Shown in pieces: positions 11,796-21,089 of a DNA stretch of 64,000 nt. Below the pieces are notes generated by a model. It had not been told where the DNA came from and ran no database searches. It was given only the letters and a program-made list of their open reading frames with translations. How positions within the stretch are numbered: the first letter of the stretch is position 1; every line of letters begins with the position of its first letter. The translations under genes were made by a program, and so were the position numbers. This DNA comes from Corynespora cassiicola (Eukaryota > Ascomycota > Dothideomycetes > Pleosporales > Corynesporascaceae), in the NCBI GenBank assembly GCA_022059125.1, contig JAEUWY010000016.1, positions 1,240,001-1,304,000 of the forward strand. The letters run 5' to 3'.

Positions 11796-13559
11796 TCATA
11801 CCTTGTTAGGTTGTTCTTGTACTTTAGATCCGACCCCTGCTTTCAGACCGTCTACATATTTCCCATCCTTGCTATGCACGGTCCCTGCATCGATTCCCTC
11901 AATTGACTCTGCATCGAACCCTGTTACGACCTTTGGGATCTGCGTTTCTGCACTCGGAAACACGATATGTGTGGTATAGTACAGGAATATACTAACAAAA
12001 AAACCGTAAAGCCAGTTGAAAGAAAAGAGGTTTTTAAGTCCGGTTGCAAGTTCTATATCAGTATTCACTTTGTTCGCCAACCCAGGAAGTACAGGCACAA
12101 TGGTGACAAAAGTGGCAAGGAAGGCGCGCCAATTCGTGCCGAATTTGTTGCCGTACGAATAGATGCCCCTTGGGTCATAGAGAGCTGGGACATCATAGCG
12201 GCGGCGCTTGACCAGCCAATAGTCAGCAAAGAGAATTCCCGCCATGGGGGCCATGAAGATCGCATAGGCAGACATGAAATTGAGGAATGCTCTGCCAGAG
12301 GCGATGATAATCCAAGGACAGAGCGCCCAGCCACCGACAAGAGAGACAAGAATTGTCCCGCGGCGAACATTGAACCACTTTGGCGCGAGGGTGGTGATGT
12401 CATTGGCGAACGAAATGGCATTTGCGCTGATATTCACACAGATTTGGCTTAGGAGCCAGATTGCAGCGCAGAAGAACGTGGCTGCACGCCCACCGGAGGT
12501 ATCTTGCCACTGGTCCATGATTTCAAATGGCGTCCAATACGGTACACCCCAGATTTGTTGGGCGGCTGACGCGGAGATGATGCCCATAAGCGCAGTCAAT
12601 GTCTTAAGGATGGGAATGACCGGCAGTTGCCAGTAGTGTGCGTGAGGATCATTGCTGAAGCGTGAAAAATCGGAGATGTTGACAGCGAGTGTGCTGTAGC
12701 CTCCAGTTACACTGGTCTAATCATATGAAATCAGTCTGATATCCCCATGGGTGTTGAATAGATCACTTACCATGCTCGATAGCCAGAGCCAAGCCCGCTC
12801 GGCGCCATGAACCTGGCTAGGTCTTGCAAAGAAGGCACCGTTACCACCGGCCTTGACAGCGACCCAGACGACCGTTCCAATGGCCACAGGTGGGGTTAAG
12901 ATGGTTTTGACCCAAAAGATGGATTGTAGCCGGTGAGTCGGCACAAGCAGGAGCGGAAATTGGATCAGCCAGTACAGGGAGTACGAGCACATACCAGCAG
13001 TCGTGAGGCCGGCTGATGCTGGAAGATGATTGGGGATGTTTCTGTAGCTTGGCCATATGGACGTGATAACAGCTGTCACGCAGGTACCCCCATTTGCAGT
13101 CTGAACCCCAAACCAGAACATTGCCAAAATGGCGCGGCTGACCACGGCAAAGTAGCTGAACCAATACCCAAAGCTTGCTCGTGAGGCAATTGGAAATGGG
13201 ACATGAAGATTTGCTCCAATTGCTCCGTTGAGAACAGTCGGGATTGCGTTGCATATGGAGGCTACCAGGGTGATGATGACGGCATCTGTGGGGGTAAGAC
13301 CAAGGGTGACGATGGCGGATCCAGTGCTCCAGGTAGCTATGGTGACCAGATCCGAGAACCAATAAGTGACGAAAGCGCTTTTCCCCCAAGTGCGCTTTTC
13401 GAGGGGCACCGGGTCCATATCGGCGTTGGTCCAGACATCTGAAGGTGCAATGCTGCTGCTTTGCTTGGGTAGCTTCCAACTCGCAGGCTCTGTAAGCCGG
13501 AGCTTTGCCTTTTGCTTTGCGGCATGGCTTCGATCTCGAAGCCTGAGTTTGTCGAGCAT
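11796..13559 (-). CDS. NCS1 nucleobase/allantoin-type permease
   Basis: Exons 12771-13559 and 11796-12716 (GTAAGT donor, TTAG acceptor, 54-nt intron, phase 0) give 569 residues, normal for fungal Fur/Dal4-type NCS1 carriers. The ATG at 13559 is the first in frame. Family marks are WKLPKQSSSIAP and WTNADMDPVP before the first helix, then about twelve hydrophobic segments, and NISDFSRF (residues 276-283) spanning the region after the splice. NCS1 carriers import uracil, uridine, allantoin, purines or related bases with protons; the exact substrate cannot be read here. It is divergent from the Zn2Cys6 regulator, and their shared promoter holds a TCGGCCGA palindrome. Supplying substrate to the neighbouring oxygenases is an inference. 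Confidence 0.92.
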
Positions 13560-14089
13560 GTCGTCTTTGTCTCTGCAGATAAACGACTGGGGCAACGGAG
13601 ATTTATTTAAGCCTTAGTGATGGGATGCCATGACAGTTATCTCCAGGCATCAGACGGAATCTTACATCCAGCCAGTATCATTGGTATCTTGGGGATTATG
13701 GGGACCATGGCCCGGGTGCTGCTATCGGCTAGATAACTGGCTGCCACGGGCCAGGCCACACCCATGTTTGCCCCGCGGATCCGCGCTCGATTCTTGTCCT
13801 AGCATGATGCAGCGCAGTCGTAGATTGGCCGTATTGTTGTCAGTACACAAGGATGATAGAAGAGTGGAGGTAGCGTGGTGGAGATTCAACGGATTCGGCC
13901 GATGTGCCCCCTTTATCGGTAGCCAGTCATGTTGATCTCGATAACGCCTAAGACGTGATTGGTCAACCCCAGACCAGAGGGCTGGCATGCCCTACAAACC
14001 TTCCACTCTACTTATATTACTACCCAGGAGCCTCGTCCGAAGCCCGCCTGGCTGCTACAGTCCGAAATATCTGGCCCGAATGTCTCCCA
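13560..14089. promoter_or_regulatory. Divergent promoter: NCS1 permease / Zn2Cys6 regulator
   Basis: A head-to-head intergenic region of 530 bp containing one TCGGCCGA palindrome (13895-13902) and a GATAA word at 13732-13736. GATAA words are bound by AreA-like nitrogen regulators in filamentous fungi, but so short a word is common by chance. Confidence 0.65.
13895..13902. promoter_or_regulatory. TCGGCCGA palindrome, copy 1
   Basis: The palindrome (context ATTCGGCCGATG) joins a CGG and a CCG half-site with no spacer. The same 8-mer occurs twice in each of the other two divergent promoters of the cluster. Candidate operator for the Zn2Cys6 protein encoded at 14090-16129. Confidence 0.6.
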
Positions 14090-16129
14090 ATGTCGGGTAC
14101 AGCTGCACGAAGTCGCCTCGCGTGTTCTTCCTGCACCCGGCGAAAAGTCAAGTGTAGCAAGACTACTCCGTGCACCAACTGTGTCCGAAGGGGAGAGCAG
14201 CACACCTGCAAAGCCGACCTTGAAGACAACCACAATTCGCCCCTACAACGCAATGACTCGGAGCTTAATTACCTACGACGGAGAGTTGCTGAACTCGAGA
14301 GCGAGGCCGAGACACGTACGCTACATGCCTCCCCAGAGGCCTCACCGGTTCCAGCAGATGAGACAGTTATAGAACCTGCGCAGCCTACAGAGTCCGTGGC
14401 GGAAACAGTGATCGCTAATAACGACGCTGTTGATCATAATGCTGCGTCCATCCTCGAGTTCCTAGCCTGGGGTAGGCGAAAAGATCCCAGCTACCAGGCT
14501 GTAGTCTCTCCCGATGTCCACCGAGATAGCATGAGTACGGCTCTCGACCGTTTCGACGAATTCTCTCAGCTTTCCGTCCTTCAGCTCTTGCTTCCGAGCG
14601 CACGCCAAGTTTGGCAGTTAGTCGACTATCATGATGGATCTTTGCTATGGTACCATGGATCGTACTTTTCGCCCACCTTCCGCGCTCAACTGGAGACCTT
14701 TTATACTCAGCATGATGGTCTCATAGACGCACCGTCCGTAAATCTTCAATGGGTCGCGCTCTTGTTCTCCATCATGGCAGCCACACTTGCTTGTGCACCC
14801 CCTGCGCGTACCTTTGCTTGGGGCTTCCGGGACCAAGAGAGAGAGACTCTCTCCAAACGCTGGTTCCAAGCCATCATCACCTGCCTGAATGAGGCTGATT
14901 ATACGACAAACCTTACTATATTCTCATGCCAGGCTATTGCGACAGCAACCATCACAGCACACATGTTGGGTTTCAGCAATACACAAAGTATACATCTGGC
15001 CGCCGCTGTACGGATCGCTCAGTCGCTAGCACTTCACCGCCTGGGACCGGACACCTGTGGTAATACTGTTGAGAAAGAGATTGGGCGACGTGTGTGGTGT
15101 CAACTCTGTAGCCAGGATTGGTTCGGGATACCTTTCTCAGAGAGTTATCTCATCAATCCCGTGTACACGACGTCTGAGCCTCCAGCTAATTGTCACGACC
15201 ATGATATGGTACCATTGCCATCCAATACTCCCACCATAACGAGTTACTGTCGCTTCTTACGCGAGATTGCCGCTATTATGCCCCAGTTGCAGGATGGTTT
15301 GATGTCATGTAATACGCCATACACACGTTATGAGCAGGTTCTCACTTGGGACGCGCGTATGCGATCGCTCGCAATCCGTGAGCGTCCAGTATTCTTAACC
15401 AATGTACCCCTAGATGAAAGTTGGCCACCATGGATCCCATGGGCACGAAGAGCATTAGCCATTAGCTCCAGTCACAAGATCATCATGATTCATCGCTCCT
15501 TTCTCTCGGACAGCTTCACCAACTCCGCATTCGCCTTTACGCGTCGCACATGTCTTGCGGCTTCTAAAACAATAATCAAGGAGTACAAATTTGTCGTTGA
15601 GGAAGACGGCCCAATCCTCTGGATCCACCAGGCTTTTGCGGTTGCAGCATCTATTATACTTCTATTGGATGTCCTTCATCGAGACCCTAGCGAGGCTGAA
15701 TGCACAGAACATCGGCAACTGGCTGAAGATGTTTTACACATTCTCCGTACTTGTCGCAACAGCATGATTGCCACCCGTGGTGTCAAACTCCTCAATGCTC
15801 TCCTTAACGAGGTGTCGAAAATATTGAGCGGTGATTCAGCAGGACAGGGAAGGAAGCGCCGAAGGGATGGATCAATGAAGTTCGATGTCTCAACATTTGC
15901 AAAGACATTTTGTGGCGATAATGCGACCAGACAGCCACAAATATCTCAGCAGGCGAGCCAAATGGACGTCTCGCCATCGAACTACGAGCTGAATGATGTT
16001 TCTGCGCGTCCTGAAACAGTAAACTTGGAGCACTTTGATCTGAACTTTGCGTTTCCTCCAGCAGGGTTGGATAACAATGACTTTGGAAACTTGCTGTATT
16101 TAGCAAACCATGATTTCTCAATACTCTAG
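14090..16129 (+). CDS. Zn2Cys6 transcription factor, probable cluster regulator
   Basis: A single exon encodes 679 residues from the first in-frame ATG. The binuclear zinc cluster sits at the very N-terminus with Cys at 12, 15, 22, 28, 31 and 40 (spacing 2-6-5-2-8), including the basic stretch TRRKVK. A fungal-specific transcription factor middle region follows (from about FSQLSVLQLLLPSARQ onward) with HMLGF and LHRLGPD motifs typical of it. The C-terminus is acidic and Asn-rich and could be an activation region. The gene lies inside the metabolic cluster and is divergent from the permease. Its stop codon is only 23 bp from that of the convergent hydrolase gene. Proposed binder of TCGGCCGA (inference). 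Confidence 0.92.
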   Translation: MSGTAARSRLACSSCTRRKVKCSKTTPCTNCVRRGEQHTCKADLEDNHNSPLQRNDSELNYLRRRVAELESEAETRTLHASPEASPVPADETVIEPAQPTESVAETVIANNDAVDHNAASILEFLAWGRRKDPSYQAVVSPDVHRDSMSTALDRFDEFSQLSVLQLLLPSARQVWQLVDYHDGSLLWYHGSYFSPTFRAQLETFYTQHDGLIDAPSVNLQWVALLFSIMAATLACAPPARTFAWGFRDQERETLSKRWFQAIITCLNEADYTTNLTIFSCQAIATATITAHMLGFSNTQSIHLAAAVRIAQSLALHRLGPDTCGNTVEKEIGRRVWCQLCSQDWFGIPFSESYLINPVYTTSEPPANCHDHDMVPLPSNTPTITSYCRFLREIAAIMPQLQDGLMSCNTPYTRYEQVLTWDARMRSLAIRERPVFLTNVPLDESWPPWIPWARRALAISSSHKIIMIHRSFLSDSFTNSAFAFTRRTCLAASKTIIKEYKFVVEEDGPILWIHQAFAVAASIILLLDVLHRDPSEAECTEHRQLAEDVLHILRTCRNSMIATRGVKLLNALLNEVSKILSGDSAGQGRKRRRDGSMKFDVSTFAKTFCGDNATRQPQISQQASQMDVSPSNYELNDVSARPETVNLEHFDLNFAFPPAGLDNNDFGNLLYLANHDFSIL

Positions 16130-16152
16130 ATACTATCAATACCAGTTTTTTT

Positions 16153-17077
16153 TCATGCGCTAATCGACTTTATGAGTTCTTCTAGTACTGTTTTTACTCC
16201 TGTCAAGTCCTCCAGAATAGGCTGGTGACCACTTCTCACAACTTCTACCCTACTATTACTCCCAACCAATGCGCTCAGTTCTCGGGAACGCTCCACAGGG
16301 CTTATCATGTCCTTGTCCCCAGCGATGAACACACACGGCGCTTCGATCTTTCCATAGTCCGGGTCCTCGTGTTTTGTGTCTACAAGTGCCTCGCAGGTTC
16401 TCGCATAACCCTCTGGATCCGAGGCCATCACGGCCCTTCTCACAGCCTCTCTTGCAGCTGGATCAACTGCTCTCTCCGATCTTTCGCGTAGAATAATTAG
16501 TTGACACACGTGTGAAAAATGTGATCGAAACTTACGTATCTTCATAAAAATTCGATTTTGTCGCTGTTTCGGCCGCTAGTTCAAGCCCTTTCGATCGCAC
16601 GCTGGCGGCTAGATTGAGCATTCGCTCTCGAGCTGCAGGTATGTGCCCTGCGGCTCTTCCTGCTCCGATGAGTGCGAGCCCCTTGACTTTGTTGCTGTTT
16701 TTGGAGGTATAGTGCAATGCAACGATTGCGCCAAGGGAGTGGCCGACGAGGACAATTCCAGTCCTTTTGGTTTGCCGTTGGTCTGGAGATGCTTCCAAGT
16801 GTGATATGAGGTGGTCCAAGTCGGTGACATGGTCTGCGACTGAGATTCCTTCTCTGGTCCCTGTTAAGGGCGTTTTGCCAAAGCCTTGGAAGTCGACAAG
16901 GATAATTCTATATGTTTGGGGTAGGTAGGGTAGAAGCGGAACAAACGTCTCGGTTGATCCTCCAAGGCCGTGTAGACAAATAATTAGAGGTCCTTTTGGA
17001 TTCCCCGTTTGGACAAAGTGGGTTTGCGTCCCTGATGGTGCAATGTAAAATAGTGAATCGAGGGCTGGGATGGCCAT
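16153..17077 (-). CDS. Alpha/beta hydrolase, PcaD (enol-lactonase)-like
   Basis: Exons 16536-17077 and 16153-16480 (GTAAGT donor, AAAG acceptor, 55-nt intron) give 289 residues. The nucleophile elbow is GHSLGA with Ser114; the other likely triad residues are Asp236 in GDKD and His266 in SGHQP. The oxyanion motif HGLGG is at 36-40. The MASDPEGYARTCEAL segment is like that of 3-oxoadipate enol-lactone hydrolases (PcaD), but the substrate could be any small ester, lactone or amide. The gene is divergent from TauD dioxygenase A and shares a promoter with two TCGGCCGA palindromes. In the cluster it would fit hydrolysis of a product made by oxidation (inference). Confidence 0.88.
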
Positions 17078-17223
17078 TTTTAGTTTTGCTTCCTAAAATT
17101 GCATACAATTGAGCAACAGTAACTTGTCAATGGAAGCTGTGATCGAGATTTTGACAAAAGTAGAATGCGCCTCATTTCTTGGAAGAAAGTAACTCTCAAA
17201 AAGCCAGTCAACACCTAGGATAC

Positions 17224-17231
17224 TCGGCCGA
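17224..17231. promoter_or_regulatory. TCGGCCGA palindrome, copy 2
   Basis: Context ACTCGGCCGACT, in the hydrolase/dioxygenase A promoter. Candidate regulator site. Confidence 0.6.
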
Positions 17232-17267
17232 CTTCAAGGGTGGCATATCAGCTACAAAGAATGGGGC

Positions 17268-17275
17268 TCGGCCGA
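17268..17275. promoter_or_regulatory. TCGGCCGA palindrome, copy 3
   Basis: Part of the perfect 10-mer CTCGGCCGAG (17267-17276), 44 bp from copy 2, which is about four helical turns. Confidence 0.6.
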
Positions 17276-17455
17276 GTGCTTTGACAGCCTTATCTACTGG
17301 TCGGTCTAGTGTAGATCGCATGATAAGAACGATCCCGAGGTCTAATTCGAAAGAAGACATCACGTGACTCATACCTAGATCACGGACAGGTATACATCTC
17401 CTGTATATCTCATTTTGGTGGTTTGTTGCATTGAGAAGATACAGTAATATTCAGA

Positions 17456-18860
17456 ATGGTCATTACAGCAGTTGTAACCGAGGAAGCTGCCAGTCTCCGC
17501 CTTGCGCCCCAGAAAGAGCAGCATGTACTTCCTCACGCAGAGAAAACCACCGGCCGATTAGTCCCCATCAAACACTCAGAAAAGAGCCAAGTAGACTTTG
17601 GGGCAGAAGTCTATGGCATTGATCTGAACCACTTCACCGATGCAGACTTCCAATTTATCTCTGATGCCCTCCACAAACACAAGCTACTTGTTTTTAAAGA
17701 GCAACCTGAGATGCTCAAACCTCAACAGCAATATAAGTTGACCTCATGGTGAATATTTACATGAAATTTAGTGACACAGCTAATTATTGATAAAGTTTTG
17801 ATCCCGAAGAAACGACTGGCGGTTTTGCCCACGGTCACGATCCCTTGCTTACACATCACAATGGCGTGGACATTTATGGAATTCCAAAAAGGCCAGCAAT
17901 TCCCTGCCAGCCGCAAGTTCACATTCTTGGTCGCGGCCCGCTTCCGTCGGATCACTATGGCTTTCCACCCGGGTTCGAAGTTCAGGGTATCGACCACGAG
18001 GAGTTTCATCTGCCGCCGCACATCAGTCCGGAAGAAAGGGAGGCTGGTGCATCGCGCTTTTACCAATGGCATTTCGATGGCTCTTTATATGGAATTCCAC
18101 CCCCACGAGTCGGGTGCCTGCTTGCTGTGCGTACACCAAAAGGGCCTAATGTCACAGTACGATGGGAAGATGGCTCAGGCACCGAGATGAAACTTGCCCC
18201 CGGTGCTACGGCCATGGTGGCTGGAAGCCGTGCCTTGGGCCTGCTTGATGACGAGACTAGAAACATTGTGATGCATAGCAGAATCGAATATGCACCACAT
18301 GCGTTTGTGTGGATGTCGACAGCACACAGCACGCGCTTGGGCCATCTGTTAGAGACGGAAGGTCTGGAGAAGCCCCTAGACCAATTACCAAAATGGGAGC
18401 GAAGCAAGGTCTGTGTGTACCCCATGGTATGGACAAACCCAAGGACTGGTGAGAAATCATTGCAAGTACACGGGCAGGGTGCCTTCAAATTACATCTGAA
18501 AGACAGCCCGGGGGGGCAGGAGAGGGTGGTGGAGGATCTGAAGGAAGTGAGAGCATTCATGGATAAGTCAGTATCCCCATGATTCAAAAATGTCATTGAT
18601 TTGCACTAATCTTATATGGTTTACAGGATCATGAAGCCGGTTCTACAGCCGGAGAATATCTATGGCCATCCACATCAGGAACAAGACGTCATTCTTTGGT
18701 ACAACCGTGCATTATGGCATAGCATTGTAAGGCCTTCTAACATAGCAATCGAACGTCTGAAAGAAACTGACAAGCTCCCCAGACTGAATTTCCAAAGTCA
18801 TATGGCCCTCGGGTGATGCATCAGTGCAATATTGCTGCGAGCGATCATCCTTCTGGATAA
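17456..18860 (+). CDS. TauD/TfdA-type 2OG-Fe(II) dioxygenase A
   Basis: Four exons (17456-17748, 17796-18566, 18627-18726, 18783-18860) give 413 residues; introns are 47, 60 and 56 nt. The last junction matters: without splicing out 18727-18782 the frame stops early and loses the conserved end YGPRVMHQCNIAAS. The iron ligands are His190 and Asp192 in WHFDGS and His386 in LWHSI; Arg398 is the expected 2OG-binding residue. It is related to XanA-type enzymes and to dioxygenase C nearby, but differs in residues around the substrate pocket (for example AGSRALGLLDDE where C has FSNVQTYDLMTEE), so its substrate is probably different. These enzymes hydroxylate a substrate while decarboxylating 2-oxoglutarate. 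Confidence 0.88.
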
Positions 18861-19455
18861 TATTCAATACACCAAAATCTGGAACTGCTGCAATAAATAT
18901 TTCCTATGCAATAAGTAGCTATATATACGATAAATTTATTCGACCTCATTGATTTCTCTACCATATACATGATCTTTCATTGTCTTGGTGCTGTTTATAG
19001 CACATGTAAATTCGGTCGCACTTGGATCCCCGCGTGATGCACATCAAAATAGCTGAGACCAAATGCTCGAATCCCAGGTTAGAATAAATCTTTATATTAA
19101 TATTCTCGTATTCTCTGAACATTCGGCATATCTTTCGACAAGAATGTACTAATCCCAAGCCGACAAATCTACTCCAAAGAACCGGTCATGGCCTCTGAAA
19201 ATGCTTATCATACATAGGCCCAAAATACCCAACTTATGAGTATTTGGCATCGTGAATTATTATCAATCTTCTTCATTGCTAAGGAAAACTCTGTTACAAG
19301 TACCAAAACAGATGATTTATTATGAAGTCTTCACTGAACATGGATCGACTAGACACAGCTTTACAATTTCGTCCATTTTCCCGATAGAATATAACCTGAA
19401 TAGATTGAAAAAAAATATACGCAAACCATGTATTAAGAAACTTGATATAAATGTA
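18861..19455. other. AT-rich intergenic region between convergent genes
   Basis: Holds the 3' ends of dioxygenase A (+) and dioxygenase B (-). AT-rich, with no gene and no TCGGCCGA element seen. Confidence 0.5.
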
Positions 19456-20496
19456 CTATGCTGCAGCTTGTATGGGTCCTGCACCCGACGGTACCCCTCT
19501 AGCGTTTTGTTCCTTTGGCTCCTTAGCAGCCAGAGTCGCCTGCAATGCTCCATAATAGCGTTCCATTGCCTTTCTGTTGAATTCTTCACCAGTGACGACC
19601 GGATATTTCCCCTTTGGACCCTGGATAATCGCGTCCTTCACAGGCTGATTGAAAAAGGCAATACTGTATCGTTCCCCGTAGTAATCGCCCTCCTCACTTG
19701 GGGCCTTGACACGATGGAATGTACTCTTGAACCGGTCGTCGCTCCAACTCATCAGCAAGTCCCCGATATTACAAACGATGACACCAGGCTCAAACTCGAC
19801 CTTCGTCCATTCATCACCCAGGGCGTGTTCTGTGACTACCTCGCGCCCAGGGCAGATCTCCAACCCAGACTGCCCTTCGCGCTGGAAGAGCAAAGTGAGG
19901 AAGCCCCAGTCGGCATGTGCTCCTGCGCGATGGTATATCTTGCCGTCGTTGGTCTTTGGCGTTTCGTAGTAGTGGAGCAGCCTGAGCGTTGACTGCGAGT
20001 CAGGTCGGTTGACGTCGTGGTACTTTGTGAAATAATCATCATCGAATCCCAACCCCCGCGCGAGACAGCGCATCAGCTTCTCCGAAACGCCTTGGACGCG
20101 ATGCATGAACTTCAAACTGTCGGACTTGAAGTTGGGCAAGACCTCGTCTCCGACCCAGCGACCCTCCATATTTTCGCCGAATTGTAGCTGATATGATTCT
20201 TTTGTGTCGGGGGCGCCTGTCGATGGTCGGACCTGAGACATCTTCTCATATCCCACGTTCTGTGGGGTCCAGGGAACAGCGGCCTTTGCTTCGTCGGGCA
20301 GGTTGAAAAACGACTCGGAGACATTGAACATGGCTTGCACTTCGGGCTCGGTAAGACCATGATCCTTCACTGCGAAAAAGCCGACCTCTTCAGCGGCGCG
20401 GCATAGCTCTGCTGTGATCTCGTCGATGCGATTGTCAAAATCGCGTAGCGAAACCACGGGTACCTCTCGATCGACGTATTTTGTCGGTTTAGCCAT
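19456..20496 (-). CDS. IPNS-type 2OG-Fe(II) dioxygenase B
   Basis: A single exon encodes 346 residues from the ATG at 20496; the open frame runs further upstream without conserved sequence. The N-terminal DIOX_N region begins EVPVVSLRDF, with VGFFAVKDHGL. The catalytic half has His194 and Asp196 in HADWGF, His261 in STFHRV and Arg277 in RYSIAFF, the 2OG-binding RxS motif. This is the isopenicillin-N-synthase/ACC-oxidase class, different from the TauD class on either side. Fungal thymine-7-hydroxylase belongs to the same broad class, but the match is not specific enough to name it. It is divergent from the XanA-like gene and shares a promoter with two TCGGCCGA palindromes. The Ala/Pro/Gly-rich C-terminal tail is unusual and probably disordered. 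Confidence 0.92.
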   Translation of the reverse strand: MAKPTKYVDREVPVVSLRDFDNRIDEITAELCRAAEEVGFFAVKDHGLTEPEVQAMFNVSESFFNLPDEAKAAVPWTPQNVGYEKMSQVRPSTGAPDTKESYQLQFGENMEGRWVGDEVLPNFKSDSLKFMHRVQGVSEKLMRCLARGLGFDDDYFTKYHDVNRPDSQSTLRLLHYYETPKTNDGKIYHRAGAHADWGFLTLLFQREGQSGLEICPGREVVTEHALGDEWTKVEFEPGVIVCNIGDLLMSWSDDRFKSTFHRVKAPSEEGDYYGERYSIAFFNQPVKDAIIQGPKGKYPVVTGEEFNRKAMERYYGALQATLAAKEPKEQNARGVPSGAGPIQAAA

Positions 20497-20777
20497 TTTG
20501 TGTGATGTGAGGACTCGGTGTGGTAACGGTTTTTTCGAAGATTGCTGTAAATGATAGAGGACGAGATATAGAGTAATTTTCAGGATGAAGTTAGAGTGGT
20601 AGTTCGAAAAAAAAAAACTCAAAGAGGATTGCGATCCCCTCACTCTTAACAATGCCGATATCCAATCATGCAGTCATGTTTGAAGGTAAAGCTCCTGGTG
20701 GCTAGGGCCGGCTCACCCCGCACGAAACTCCATCTCCACCTATGCAACTCAATATCGCTCATATTTTTTGCCAAGCT

Positions 20778-20785
20778 TCGGCCGA
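20778..20785. promoter_or_regulatory. TCGGCCGA palindrome, copy 4
   Basis: Context CTTCGGCCGAGG in the dioxygenase B/C promoter. The flanking CCGAGG also fits the FarA/CTF1-type half-site, an alternative reading. Confidence 0.6.
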
Positions 20786-20852
20786 GGTCGATATCTCCAT
20801 ACTTTATGCTAGGAGTTTACAACGGAAAGAGGGTATAGGATCGTGTAAGACC

Positions 20853-20860
20853 TCGGCCGA
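20853..20860. promoter_or_regulatory. TCGGCCGA palindrome, copy 5
   Basis: Part of the 10-mer CTCGGCCGAG (20852-20861), the same extended palindrome as copy 3 in the neighbouring promoter, followed within 7 bp by GATAAG. Confidence 0.6.
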
Positions 20861-21089
20861 GCTTGCGATAAGCATGTATTCCAAGGTTATCATGAACAAT
20901 TCGAGTATTGACATGGAATATATCAATGATCTAGCGAAATTGGCGATATATCATACTCGTGTCCATGTAGTGAATAAAGCACGTACCCATTGCCCAGACG
21001 CTTTTGCAATCACAGCAGATTTCGTACCAACTGCGCATTTTCTATCCCTGCGCAATATTCAACTCTAGGAGTCCTGTTTCCACCTCACG

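Larger units (their letters stand above)
17078..17455. promoter_or_regulatory. Divergent promoter: hydrolase / TauD dioxygenase A
   Basis: A head-to-head region of 378 bp with two TCGGCCGA palindromes 44 bp apart (17224-17231 and 17268-17275), the second inside the 10-bp palindrome CTCGGCCGAG. GATAAG at 17322-17327 and TTATC at 17290-17294 are possible GATA-factor sites. Confidence 0.7.
20497..21089. promoter_or_regulatory. Divergent promoter: dioxygenase B / XanA-like dioxygenase C
   Basis: A head-to-head region of 593 bp with two TCGGCCGA palindromes (20778-20785 and 20853-20860, 75 bp apart), in contexts TTCGGCCGAGG and CCTCGGCCGAG. A GATAAG word at 20867-20872 lies next to the second copy. 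Confidence 0.7.

Noticed and set aside
16562..17560. Further CGGCCG words at about 16568 and 17552
   Set aside because: They lie inside coding exons, lack the flanking T/A of the 8-mer, and are explained by codons.
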